Made by a program: the position numbers and the translations under genes
DNA from: Nitrospira sp. CR1.3
GTDB lineage: Bacteria; Nitrospirota; Nitrospiria; Nitrospirales; Nitrospiraceae
Direction: 5' to 3'
DNA length: 39,161 nt
Assembly: GCA_014055525.1 (NCBI GenBank)
Contig: WIAH01000026.1
Span: forward strand, 1 to 39,161
The notes under the pieces: generated by a model
What the model saw: only the letters and a program-made list of their open reading frames with translations
Database searches by the model: none
Told to the model about the DNA's origin: nothing
Shown here: positions 30,274 to 37,958 of the stretch, piece after piece
Position numbering within the stretch: the first letter of the stretch is position 1
How the letters are laid out: every line of letters starts with the position of its first letter

Positions 30274-32249
30274 GCGGACTCCACCGTGGAGAGATCGACG
30301 GTGACACAGGTTCCCCGAGCCGGTTGGCTGGTCAACCGGAGCCGGGCGCCGATCTTCTTCGCGCGCGCGGCCATATTCACCAAGCCGTGCCCTTGCTTCC
30401 GTTTGAGTCGGGGAATGAACCCGATTCCGTCGTCACAGACCTGCATCCGCACCCTGGTTGGACCGAGCCGGACGAGGCGAACCGATCGACGAGCGGCCTT
30501 TGCATGGCGCACGCTGTTGCTCAGGGCCTCGCGGGCAATATTCAACAATTGTTCCGCCTGGTCGGGGGTTATCAGATCGAGTACCCCTTCCTTGATGTCG
30601 AGCTCCGGAGGGTGCTGGCCGGCCGCGGAAAAGGCCGACACCAGCTGGTGCAATGCCCCGCGTAAGTCCATCCGAGGGCTGGTTCCTCGTTTCAGCAACG
30701 CGATGAAATGCCGCACATCACTCACCAGGTGATTCAACTGGTCGATGGCCTGGCTCGCATGAACCTTCGATTTTCTCTCGGACTTGCCGGCAGCGAGCCT
30801 GCTCGCTTCCAGCTGCATGCCCACGGCGTAGAGCGATTGGAGGATATTGTCGTGCAAATCCTGGCTGAGCCGCTCGCGCTCTTCCGTAGCGCGTTTGTGA
30901 TCGGTGATATCCTGTACGACGGCCAGGATCAGCGGACCGGGGTGGTTGGGCAGGTCGATACCGGCGGCTTTCACCGACACCCAGATCATGTCTCCCTTTT
31001 TCCGCAGATACCGCTTCTCGATCGTATACTCCTCCCGGAGACCGCGATAGAACTCGTCCGTCAACTTATGATTGCCGGCAAGATCGTCCGGATGAGTATA
31101 AAGATCGTAGGTCTGACCCAGCAGCTCGTGCTCCTTGTATCCGGTCAGCTCACAAAAAGTTTTGTTGGCCGTCAGCACCCGCCGTTGATCATCCACGATC
31201 ACCAGCCCGACCGGAGCTTCCGACACGAAGCGTTGGAGCAGCAGTTCGCTGGCTCGCAGGGCTTCTTCAGCTCGTTTGCGCTCAGATATATCCTCGATGA
31301 CAGCGATGAAGTAATCCGGCGCGCCGGATGCCGCGCGGACAAGAGAGCCGGTCAGGTTGACCCAGATCCAGGTGTCGTCGGATCGACGATAGCGTTTGTC
31401 CATGGAAAAGGAGGGAAGGGTCCCGGCCTTCAATTCTTCGAGATAGCGGAGATTGACCGGCAAGTCGTCGGGGTGGGTCAATTCTTGAAATGTGAGCTGC
31501 ATCATCGTCTTCGAGGAGTAGCCGAGCGTTTCGCAGAGGCGTGGATTGACGCGAAGGAACCGCCCGGTCAGGCTCAATTGGGTGATGCCGACTCCGGCAT
31601 GTTCGAACAGCGCTCTCCAGCGCTCTTCGCTCTCCCGGATGATGTCTTGCGTGAGCCGCCTCGCGGTGACGTCTTCGCATACCACCAACACCAAGATCCG
31701 GCCGGTTCGATCTTCAATGGCCTGCGCCCGTTCTTTGACCCATAACACCGCGCCGTCCTTCCGGATCTTTTGGATTTCCCATTCGAAGAGCTTGCCGGGA
31801 TTCGTCGTGCAGACGTTGAGCTGCTCGAGAACGACCTCATGATCCTCCGGCTTGAACACCGCAAGAACCGACCGATCGATCAACTCGCTCGGCCGGTACC
31901 CCAGTTGCTCCGCCCCGTACTTGTTGACCGATAAGACCATCCCCTCCGGGGAGAGCGTGAAGTACATGGAGGGGTTATTGTCGTAGAGAGATTGAAAACG
32001 TTGCTCACTTTCGCGCAACGCCGACTCGACCGATTCCCGCTGCTGAAGTTTTTGCTCCAGGTCTCCGATCACCCGTAGCAGCTGAGTATGGCAATCCTGC
32101 AGGTGCTCGCGCAGCGCCGCGTTCACGGTCCGATCTTGCCTGTCGGCTGCGGCGGATTGTTCCATGACTCCTTGGAATTCGGTCAACTGTTCGAGTAACT
32201 GGTGGAGTTCACGAGTCGCGGAGGGAGTGGTTTCGAACCGCTGAGTCAT
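30270..32249 (-). CDS. Soluble PAS sensor histidine kinase (NarX/HisKA_3 type)
   Basis: A 659-residue kinase without membrane helices. An N-terminal coiled coil (about 10-80) is followed by three PAS domains with their PAC tails (about 83-197, 205-325 and 333-452; note GYRPSEL, GYSSKTM, GYKEHELLG). The HisKA_3 dimerisation box is ERLSQDLHDNILQSLYAVG with phospho-acceptor His466. The ATP-binding domain has the N box EQLLNIAREALSNSVRHA, G1 CDDGIGF and G2 KQGHGLVNM. The start is taken at ATG 32249; the frame goes to 32318. PAS domains suggest sensing of redox, oxygen or a small ligand in the cytosol. It is coupled to the downstream NarL regulator by a 4-base overlap. Confidence 0.92.
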   Translation of the reverse strand: MTQRFETTPSATRELHQLLEQLTEFQGVMEQSAAADRQDRTVNAALREHLQDCHTQLLRVIGDLEQKLQQRESVESALRESEQRFQSLYDNNPSMYFTLSPEGMVLSVNKYGAEQLGYRPSELIDRSVLAVFKPEDHEVVLEQLNVCTTNPGKLFEWEIQKIRKDGAVLWVKERAQAIEDRTGRILVLVVCEDVTARRLTQDIIRESEERWRALFEHAGVGITQLSLTGRFLRVNPRLCETLGYSSKTMMQLTFQELTHPDDLPVNLRYLEELKAGTLPSFSMDKRYRRSDDTWIWVNLTGSLVRAASGAPDYFIAVIEDISERKRAEEALRASELLLQRFVSEAPVGLVIVDDQRRVLTANKTFCELTGYKEHELLGQTYDLYTHPDDLAGNHKLTDEFYRGLREEYTIEKRYLRKKGDMIWVSVKAAGIDLPNHPGPLILAVVQDITDHKRATEERERLSQDLHDNILQSLYAVGMQLEASRLAAGKSERKSKVHASQAIDQLNHLVSDVRHFIALLKRGTSPRMDLRGALHQLVSAFSAAGQHPPELDIKEGVLDLITPDQAEQLLNIAREALSNSVRHAKAARRSVRLVRLGPTRVRMQVCDDGIGFIPRLKRKQGHGLVNMAARAKKIGARLRLTSQPARGTCVTVDLSTVESA

Positions 32250-32430
32250 GCTGCGCCCCACTGTGGAAGCGAATGCGGTAGATTTTCCCAGGATCCCCGA
32301 GGCTTCAGCGAGGCACATCCTCGAAGCAACCGACGGGAGGGTAGCATAAAACTCTTTATCCTTGAATTGCTAGAGCAGGAGTGACGGGAAGGACACCGGA
32401 TGCGGTCGCCGAACGCACCAGGTCGGGTTC

Positions 32431-33105
32431 CTAGGTATTGGGACCTGAGTAGGTCGACCGGCTTTCTTTCACAAACCAGGCCACTGCTTCGGTTCGGCGC
32501 CTCACGTGCAGCTTCTCAAAGATATTGGCAAGATAGTTCTTGACCGTTTTGTCGCTCAAGTTCAGCTGGGCGGCTATTTCTTTGTTGGTTTTTCCCTCCG
32601 CGAGCAGAGGCACGATCAACCGTTCTTGCGGGGATAATCGTGGACCACGATGAGACGAGAGATCGGTCCGATATTGTGTGCGGATCCAGTGAAGGGCCTG
32701 CTGGGCGATCCGGGGGTCCAGATAGCCGCGCCCTTCGGCGACGGTACGAATGGCGTGAATCAGGTCGTCGGTGCGGATGTCTTTCAGGACGTACCCGTGC
32801 GCGCCGCTCTGGACCGCGCCGATGATCGAGGCATCCTCCGCGTAACTCGTCAAGACCAGGATGCGCAGGCTCGAGGTTACCGCCAGAAGTCTCTGGCATG
32901 CCTCCATTCCGGTAGCGTCCGGTAGCTTTACATCCAGAAGGACGATCTGTGGTTTGACGCGTTCCACCAGCGAGACGGCCTCTGCAACATTTCCAGTCTC
33001 TCCGATAATTTTGAAGTCCTGTTCGAGACTCAAGAGCGATCGAAGTCCGTGGCGAACCACTTCGTGGTCGTCCACGATGACGATCTTGATCGGCGGCTGT
33101 TTCAT
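32431..33105 (-). CDS. NarL/FixJ-family response regulator (partner of a decayed kinase)
   Basis: A 224-residue regulator with receiver domain (IKIVIVDDHEVVRHGLRSLL, phosphoacceptor Asp58 in IVLLDVKLPDATG, Lys in HGYVLKDIRTDD) and LuxR-type helix-turn-helix (LSPQERLIVPLLAEGKTNKE, LNLSDKTVKNYLANIFEKL). All key residues are intact. Its ATG overlaps the stop of the kinase fragment just upstream by one base (TAATG), the arrangement of an operon in which the kinase has since lost most of its length. It may now be phosphorylated by the intact kinase next door or act without phosphorylation. There is a 181-base gap to the next kinase gene. Confidence 0.92.
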   Translation of the reverse strand: MKQPPIKIVIVDDHEVVRHGLRSLLSLEQDFKIIGETGNVAEAVSLVERVKPQIVLLDVKLPDATGMEACQRLLAVTSSLRILVLTSYAEDASIIGAVQSGAHGYVLKDIRTDDLIHAIRTVAEGRGYLDPRIAQQALHWIRTQYRTDLSSHRGPRLSPQERLIVPLLAEGKTNKEIAAQLNLSDKTVKNYLANIFEKLHVRRRTEAVAWFVKESRSTYSGPNT

Positions 33106-33634
33106 TATAGAGGCAGGCTCCCCGGTTTCAGGGCGAACCCCACCATAATGCGCATCCCTTTCCCGGAGTTCGAACGGAGCCGCCGACCTTTTGGGGTCCG
33201 GCGGCCCATGTCGGAGGGGCCATAGCCCTTTGCGCTGTGGTTCTCTTGGGTGAAGCCGACCTCATCGTTGGCAATGAGGAGTCGAAGGTGGGTTCTCCTG
33301 GTTTCCAGGGCGTGACGGACACAATTGCTCGGCGCTTCTCGAACCATCATTAACACCTCCCGCTTTTCTTCATTGGTCGTCATGACGACAATACCCAGCG
33401 CCGTGGTGGCGGTGAATCGACGGCAACTTGATCACTTTGGATCTGCGGATCATCCTCCGCTATTCGGACGGTAAATCGAATCCCTGCACGCGACCGGATT
33501 CCAGGTGCCCGGTCATTCCACGAACCTCGGTTCTTGAACGGCATCGTGCAACATCTCACGTGAATGTTCGCCTTCTGAGCTAGTGAGCTCCTCGAAAAGA
33601 CGATGTGCGAAAAGGATACGGAGGTTCCAGACAT
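33105..33634 (-). pseudogene. Remnant of a NarX-type histidine kinase
   Basis: The frame 33383-33105 (92 residues) still resembles a HATPase_c domain: REAPSNCVRHALETRRTHLR lines up with REALSNSVRHAKAARRSVRL of the intact kinase nearby, IANDEVGF corresponds to CDDGIGF, and MGRRTPKGRRLRSNSGKGMR follows the G2 region order. The G2 glycines are partly lost and the histidine box and sensor are gone. A second frame, 33634-33380, overlaps it by ATGA and contains AGIRFTVRIAEDDPQIQSDQ, which could be the degraded stretch before the N box. Upstream to 33700 I see nothing coding. I judge it a decayed gene; a tiny stand-alone ATPase-like protein is the alternative. Confidence 0.62.
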
Positions 33635-33695
33635 GAGGCATCCTTATGAAAGAGGAACTTCTAATATCAGGTCGTTAGTATACCGATGTTTCTTG

Positions 33696-33743
33696 AAAAA
33701 TGAATAGAGCCGTTTGAATTGGTGATAGGGCTGTATGGCTCTA
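33696..33743 (-). terminator. Possible Rho-independent terminator of uvrC
   Basis: TAGAGCC (33743-33737, including the uvrC stop codon) pairs with GGCTCTA (33711-33705), followed on the minus strand by the T-rich TTCATTTTTC. The loop is long (25 bases), though inner pairs such as AGCC/GGCT are possible. Confidence 0.45.
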
Positions 33744-35585
33744 GTCCGCCTGGGGAGCATTCCGGGGGAGATGCCGGGGAACGTCGCTCAGGGTCTTGCG
33801 AATTTCTGCCAGGGTCTTGTCATCGATCCCGGACTCTCGCAAGGATTCATCGCTTGCGGCGGCGATCTGTTCCACACTGCCGAACCGTTTGAGCAGTCGG
33901 CCTCGCCTGATCTCGCCGATGCCGATAATCTGATCCAGCTTCGACGACACAAGCGCCTTGTCTCTCAACTTGCGGTGGAACGTGATCGCGAAACGATGGG
34001 CCTCGTCGCGGATCCGCTGCAATAGGTGCGTGGCGGGAGACTGAGGTTTGAGCTGAATCGGATTCTTTCTGCCGGCCAGAAAAATCCGCTCCTCCTTTTC
34101 TCCACGGGCCTTCGCGAGTCCAATGATCGGAAGCTGGAGCTCACCGACCTGCCTGAGTCCTTCCATCGCAGCCGCCAGCTGGCCGATCCCTCCGTCGATC
34201 AACACGAGGTCCGGACGGGCCAGATCCTCGGTCGCGCCATACCGCCTGGTGACCACTTCCTGCATGCTGGAAAAATCGTTCGCACCCGAAACGGTTTCGA
34301 TCTTGAAGCGTCGGTAGTCTGCTTTCTTCATCCGGCCGTCCTCCCAGACGACCATCGAAGCGACAGATTGGTTTCCCATCGTGTTGGAGATGTCGAAACC
34401 TTCGATCCGGCGCGGAGGTTGCTCCAATCGGAGCAGGCGTTTGAGCTCTTCGCCGGCCTGCCGATCTATTTCTTCGCCGCGTAGATGCTCGGCCACCGCC
34501 GCCGCGGCGTTTTCCTCGGCCAGCATGACGAGCTGATGTTTTGCGCCCCGCACCGGGGCCATGACCTGCACGGAGTCACCCCGCTTTTCCGACAACCAGC
34601 GCGCGATCAGTTCCGCATCGGGTACTTCCACGGGGATGAGAAGCTCCTTCGGAGGCTGGCCGTCCTTGTTGTAGAACTGCTCGATGGCGGCCAGGACAAG
34701 TTCATCGTCCGGCGTGTCCGCCGACAGAGGCCAGAAGAAGTCCTTGCGACCAATCAACAGGCCGCCTCGGACAAAGAGTAATTGAAGATCGACGGCGGCG
34801 CCCTGCCTGGCAATGCCGACGACGTCCTGATCGACCGACGTGGTCTGCGTGATCCGCTGTCGTTCAAGGGTGCGCTCGATCTTGAACATGCGGTCGCGCA
34901 GCCGGGCCGCCTCTTCGAAATCTTCCCGCTCCGCGGCGGCCTCCATGTGAGCGCGGAGGTCGTCCAACAGTTCACGATCCCGGCCCTCCAAGAAGTGGCG
35001 CACCTGCTTGACGATCTCGTGGTAGTCTTCTTTGGACTGATTGCCGGTGCAGGGAGCCATGCAGCGCTTGATCTCGAACTCAATACAGGCCCGCTCGGCT
35101 TTTCCGTCGATGTCGATTGTACAGGTGGCGAGAGGGAACACTTTCTTGATGACCTTCAGAGTTTCACGCAGTGCGCCGGCTGGGGTATAGGGTCCGTAGT
35201 ACAGGGCTCCGTCTCGCTGGACACGCCGGACGATGGACAGTCTCGGAAAGTTCTCTTTGATCGGCAGGCGAAGATACGGGTACTGCTTGTCGTCCCGCAG
35301 CACGACGTTGAATCGCGGACGATGGCGCTTGACGAGGTTGCTTTCGAGAATCAGGGCCTCGAGATCGGATCTTGTGACCATGGTCTCCAGGTCGGCAACT
35401 AGATTGACCAGGAGCGACGTTTTCGGCGTGTGGTCTCCGCCTTTCTGGAAATATGATCTCACGCGGTCCGAGAGCACCGCTGCTTTCCCGATATACAGCA
35501 GGTCGCCGGCTTGGTCTTTGAACAAATACACGCCGGGCTGGTCTGGCAAATGAGCGAGCTTGGATTGAAGAATGTCGTTCGTCAT
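33741..35585 (-). CDS. uvrC: Excinuclease ABC subunit C
   Basis: UvrC makes both incisions around a lesion held by UvrB. The 614-residue protein has the GIY-YIG nuclease (PGVYLFKDQAGDLLYIGKAA, residues 17-36) for the 3' cut, the cysteine cluster around CTIDIDGKAERACIEFEIKR and CMAPC, the UVR motif that binds UvrB (EREDFEEAARLRDRMFKIE, about 215-233), the RNase H-like domain for the 5' cut (RIEGFDISNTMGNQSVASMV, LVLIDGGIGQLAAAM), and the tandem HhH end (IIGIGEIRRGRLLKRFGSVE). Length is typical. The ATG (35585) and the next codons lie in a heptad repeat array, and no Shine-Dalgarno is seen. uvrA is also in the window but uvrB is not. Confidence 0.95.
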   Translation of the reverse strand: MTNDILQSKLAHLPDQPGVYLFKDQAGDLLYIGKAAVLSDRVRSYFQKGGDHTPKTSLLVNLVADLETMVTRSDLEALILESNLVKRHRPRFNVVLRDDKQYPYLRLPIKENFPRLSIVRRVQRDGALYYGPYTPAGALRETLKVIKKVFPLATCTIDIDGKAERACIEFEIKRCMAPCTGNQSKEDYHEIVKQVRHFLEGRDRELLDDLRAHMEAAAEREDFEEAARLRDRMFKIERTLERQRITQTTSVDQDVVGIARQGAAVDLQLLFVRGGLLIGRKDFFWPLSADTPDDELVLAAIEQFYNKDGQPPKELLIPVEVPDAELIARWLSEKRGDSVQVMAPVRGAKHQLVMLAEENAAAAVAEHLRGEEIDRQAGEELKRLLRLEQPPRRIEGFDISNTMGNQSVASMVVWEDGRMKKADYRRFKIETVSGANDFSSMQEVVTRRYGATEDLARPDLVLIDGGIGQLAAAMEGLRQVGELQLPIIGLAKARGEKEERIFLAGRKNPIQLKPQSPATHLLQRIRDEAHRFAITFHRKLRDKALVSSKLDQIIGIGEIRRGRLLKRFGSVEQIAAASDESLRESGIDDKTLAEIRKTLSDVPRHLPRNAPQAD

Positions 35586-35684
35586 GCGTCAGCCGTCGTT
35601 CGTTAATCGTAAGGATAGCAGGAACCGACGGCGTTTTTCCTCCGGGACCGTGCGGGTGACGATTGGCGTGTGGCGGGTGACGAG
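35573..35684. repeat. Inverted heptad arrays between dapF and uvrC, overlapping the uvrC start
   Basis: Left array 35573-35614: TGTCGTT, CGTCATG, CGTCAGC, CGTCGTT, CGTTAAT, CGTAAGG. It includes the uvrC start codon (complement of CAT 35583-35585). Right array 35650-35684: GTGCGGG, TGACGAT, TGGCGTG, TGGCGGG, TGACGAG. Orientation is opposite. They fill the 101-base gap between the two genes. Confidence 0.73.
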
Positions 35685-35686
35685 GT

Positions 35687-36556
35687 CTACCGCAGCGATC
35701 GGACGAAGGACGGGCTCAGCGTCCCCCGTCCCACTTCGGCGACGGGACCCTTCATCGTCAAGCGAAAGTCCCGCGCGACATCGATCTTAAGCGTGCCGCC
35801 GGGCATGTGGACGGCGACCGGGCTCTTGACCAGACCCAACTTGACCGCGGCGCTGGCCGCCGCACAGGACGAAGAACCGGAAGCCTGAGTTTCTCCGGCG
35901 CCCCGTTCCCAGATCAAAATAGAGATTTCATTCGATCCGGTCGGAACAGCGAGTTGGACATTGGTGCGCTTGGGAAACAGTTCATGATGTTCAAGGGCCG
36001 GCCCGAGTGAGAGCAGCTCTTCGCGCGTCCAGGATTCGCCGGACGGTCTGAATATGACGCAGTGCGGATTTCCGACGCTGACGCCGGTGAAGATGAACGA
36101 TCGACCGGCAGCGTGGATGGGTTGCCGGACCAGTTCATCTACCGCGAGCGCGCAGGGGAGCGCAGCCGGCTTGAACGTTGCCAGACCCATCTCGACAGTG
36201 ACGGAACTGGCATCGCCGTGACGGTCGATGTGCAGGTCGATGGTGACCGATCCCCCCTTGGTATCGACCGTAAAGTGTTTTTTCTTCGTCTTGCCGGTGG
36301 CGTGAAGATAGCGGGCGAAGATCCGGAGACCGTTGCCGGACTTCTCCGCTTCGCTGCCGTCAGGATTGAAAATGCGCAAGCCGAAGTCCGCTTTTTTTGC
36401 CGGCGCGGGAGCCAGAATCCCGTCGCTCCCGAGTCCCCAATGGCGATCGCAAATGCGCTCGACATTTTTCGAGGTCAGCTTGAAGCTCAATTCTCTTGGA
36501 TCCATCACGACGTAATCGTTGCCCAAGCCGTGCCCGCGGAAAAAGCCGTTCTTCAT
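35687..36556 (-). CDS. dapF: Diaminopimelate epimerase homologue with both catalytic Cys replaced by Ser
   Basis: DapF interconverts LL- and meso-diaminopimelate for lysine and peptidoglycan, using two cysteines as acid and base. The 289-residue protein has the family scaffold: FFRGHGLGNDYVVMD, GLGSDGIL, FNPDGSEAEKSGNGLRIFAR, SVGNPHCVIF, and WERGAGETQASGSSSCAAAS. The catalytic cysteine of CGNG is Ser73 here, and that of the second motif (normally ACGTGACA) is Ser226 in ASGSSSCA. Substrate-binding residues (Asn in GNDY, NPH, ERGxGET) are kept. A cysteine at 231 is near but displaced. It may be a variant epimerase, an enzyme with another amino-acid substrate, or inactive. A ribosome site AAAGGAA precedes ATG 36556. 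It lies between heptad arrays. Confidence 0.85.
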   Translation of the reverse strand: MKNGFFRGHGLGNDYVVMDPRELSFKLTSKNVERICDRHWGLGSDGILAPAPAKKADFGLRIFNPDGSEAEKSGNGLRIFARYLHATGKTKKKHFTVDTKGGSVTIDLHIDRHGDASSVTVEMGLATFKPAALPCALAVDELVRQPIHAAGRSFIFTGVSVGNPHCVIFRPSGESWTREELLSLGPALEHHELFPKRTNVQLAVPTGSNEISILIWERGAGETQASGSSSCAAASAAVKLGLVKSPVAVHMPGGTLKIDVARDFRLTMKGPVAEVGRGTLSPSFVRSLR

Positions 36557-36571
36557 TCAACGTTCCTTTCT

Positions 36572-36599
36572 CGTATTGCGTCGTTCGTGAAGCGTAAAA
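36572..36599. repeat. Heptad array upstream of dapF
   Basis: Four units CGTATTG, CGTCGTT, CGTGAAG, CGTAAAA with exact period 7 just before the dapF ribosome site. No inverted partner array was found downstream in this case. Same unit family as at uvrC and copD. Confidence 0.6.
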
Positions 36600-36702
36600 A
36601 CAATACTTGGTCATCAGCCCATGGTCAATAGGTGCTGCTAGGCCCGAGATGGTGACTCTTTCTTGGCTCCGGCGAGAGGCGAAGCCGTAGGGATCGTCGA
36701 TG

Positions 36703-36900
36703 TTCGGCTGGAAGGGATGTGAACTGAGGTGTTCGACATGGCGTCGTCCCACACTAGCGATTCAGGACGCTTCCCGATACTCGGGGCTCGCTGCGCCCGT
36801 CTCTCGACTGACGCGGCATTCGGGCACATTGTATCTATCTTCATCTCCCTCGATTCGGCTCGAAGGGATGTGACTTGAGACGTTCGCCATGGCGTCGTCC
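36703..36900. repeat. Direct repeat pair in the gap between dapF and the glyoxalase gene
   Basis: Two 47-base copies at 36703-36749 and 36854-36900, 151 bases apart, agree at 41 of 47 positions (both begin TTCGGCT and end CATGGCGTCGTCC). The surrounding gap 36600-37052 holds no credible gene: the only longer frame (minus, 37015-36638) is Arg/Ser/Pro-rich, has no domain and reads through both copies, producing WTTPWRTSQV and WDDAMSNTSV. This is probably a dispersed intergenic repeat of the genome rather than coding sequence. Confidence 0.6.
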
Positions 36901-37052
36901 ATACCTCAATAGCGCACGTGTCCACGCACGACGGCATTGCGACGCCTCGGCGCAGCCTTATAGGAGTGCGTGGGAAAGGATTGGGGCAAATTGCAGCGGA
37001 AGGTCGCCGCATCATGGCGACGACGAAGGTTCACGCCCTTCGTCAGCCGCTC

Positions 37053-37451
37053 TTACACAATCTGCACGTCTGCCGGCCGTTCGATCAACTCCACTTCGTA
37101 GCCGTCCGGCGCGTCAATGAAGATGAAGCGGCTACCGGAAGAGGTTTTTGTGGGGCCGTCCGTGATCTTGACGCCCATGCTCGTCAGCGTTGCGATCGTG
37201 TCGTCGAGATGCTCGACTTGAAAGGCAAGGTGGACGAGATCTTCCTGCACCTTGACCGGTCCGCTCGGAGGAAAGCTGCAGAGTTCGATCAATTCGTCGC
37301 TGTTCGGCACACGCAGAAACGCGAGGTGGGAACCTCGCGGCGACGTCTTGCGCTCGATCACCTCTAAACCGAGGACGCCGGTGTAGAACGCGATCGTTTG
37401 ATCCATATTGCTGACGCGCATGCGGGTATGGAGGAGCTTTTTCACTCGCAT
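37053..37451 (-). CDS. gloA: Glyoxalase I-like protein (lactoylglutathione lyase family)
   Basis: A 132-residue vicinal-oxygen-chelate protein. Its closest pattern is glyoxalase I, which isomerises the methylglyoxal-glutathione hemithioacetal to lactoylglutathione. Metal ligands can be placed as His8 (LLHTRMRV), Glu56 (ELIELC), His74 (LVHLAFQV) and Glu121 (GYEVELIE). The segment TIAFYTGVLGLEVIERK and the end IDAPDGYEVELIERP are the family hallmarks. The typical GloA length is 130-135. A GAGAGG site lies about 9 bases before ATG 37451. It is the last gene of a three-gene minus-strand operon. If the organism lacks glutathione, another thiol or aldehyde substrate is likely. Confidence 0.85.
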   Translation of the reverse strand: MRVKKLLHTRMRVSNMDQTIAFYTGVLGLEVIERKTSPRGSHLAFLRVPNSDELIELCSFPPSGPVKVQEDLVHLAFQVEHLDDTIATLTSMGVKITDGPTKTSSGSRFIFIDAPDGYEVELIERPADVQIV

Positions 37452-37463
37452 GGAATAAACCTC

Positions 37464-37958
37464 TCAGGCCGGTCTCGCGGGGCCGGCGGTTTTCCGCACC
37501 AGAATTTCCGAAGAGCCTTGGATTAAAAGGTCCTGAATCGGGCCGATCTCCCGATAGCCCTGCTGCTTATAGAAGGCACGGGCGGACTCATTGAAGTCCG
37601 ACACACAGGCAAAAAGATTCTTGCCCCTGCCGAAGACGAGTGATTCAACGTGAGCGAGCAGCGCCTTTCCTGTTCCCGCCCGCCGGGCGTCCTTCGCCAC
37701 TCCCAACAGTTCCAGGTAATCGCCCAAGAGAAACTTTTTCCGGACCACGGCAATGCCCGTCACGCGTCCGTCCTGTTCGCTCACGAACGATTCACGCTCT
37801 TGCAGGGCTGCGGAGGAAAAGTACCTGTCCCAATCGGCCTTGTGGTAGCCCAATCTGGTCCAGGGCTCCGAATCGAGCAGAAGCGCGATGGCAGCATTGT
37901 GATCCTGGGGCTGCATAACGCGAACCAACGGTGGTGTTATGGCTTTGGCGGCGGACAA
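37464..37958 (-). CDS. GNAT family N-acetyltransferase
   Basis: A 164-residue acetyl-CoA-dependent acyltransferase. Beta strand 1 is VRVMQPQD, the central strand pair is RVTGIAVVRKKFLLGDYLEL followed by LGVAKD, the acetyl-CoA pyrophosphate loop is RRAGTGKALLAHV (the Q/R-x-x-G-x-G/A motif), and the C-terminal NESARAFYKQQGYREIG is typical GNAT motif B. The acceptor is unknown. TTG 37958 is preferred because the ATG at 37916 would remove strand 1; AGGTG lies about 6 bases before the TTG. It overlaps the end of the deacetylase gene by 22 bases and lies 12 bases before the glyoxalase gene, so all three are co-transcribed. Confidence 0.85.
   Translation of the reverse strand: MSAAKAITPPLVRVMQPQDHNAAIALLLDSEPWTRLGYHKADWDRYFSSAALQERESFVSEQDGRVTGIAVVRKKFLLGDYLELLGVAKDARRAGTGKALLAHVESLVFGRGKNLFACVSDFNESARAFYKQQGYREIGPIQDLLIQGSSEILVRKTAGPARPA

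Noticed and set aside
30708..31745. 345-residue plus-strand open frame
   Set aside because: Antisense to the PAS kinase; no motif or ribosome site.
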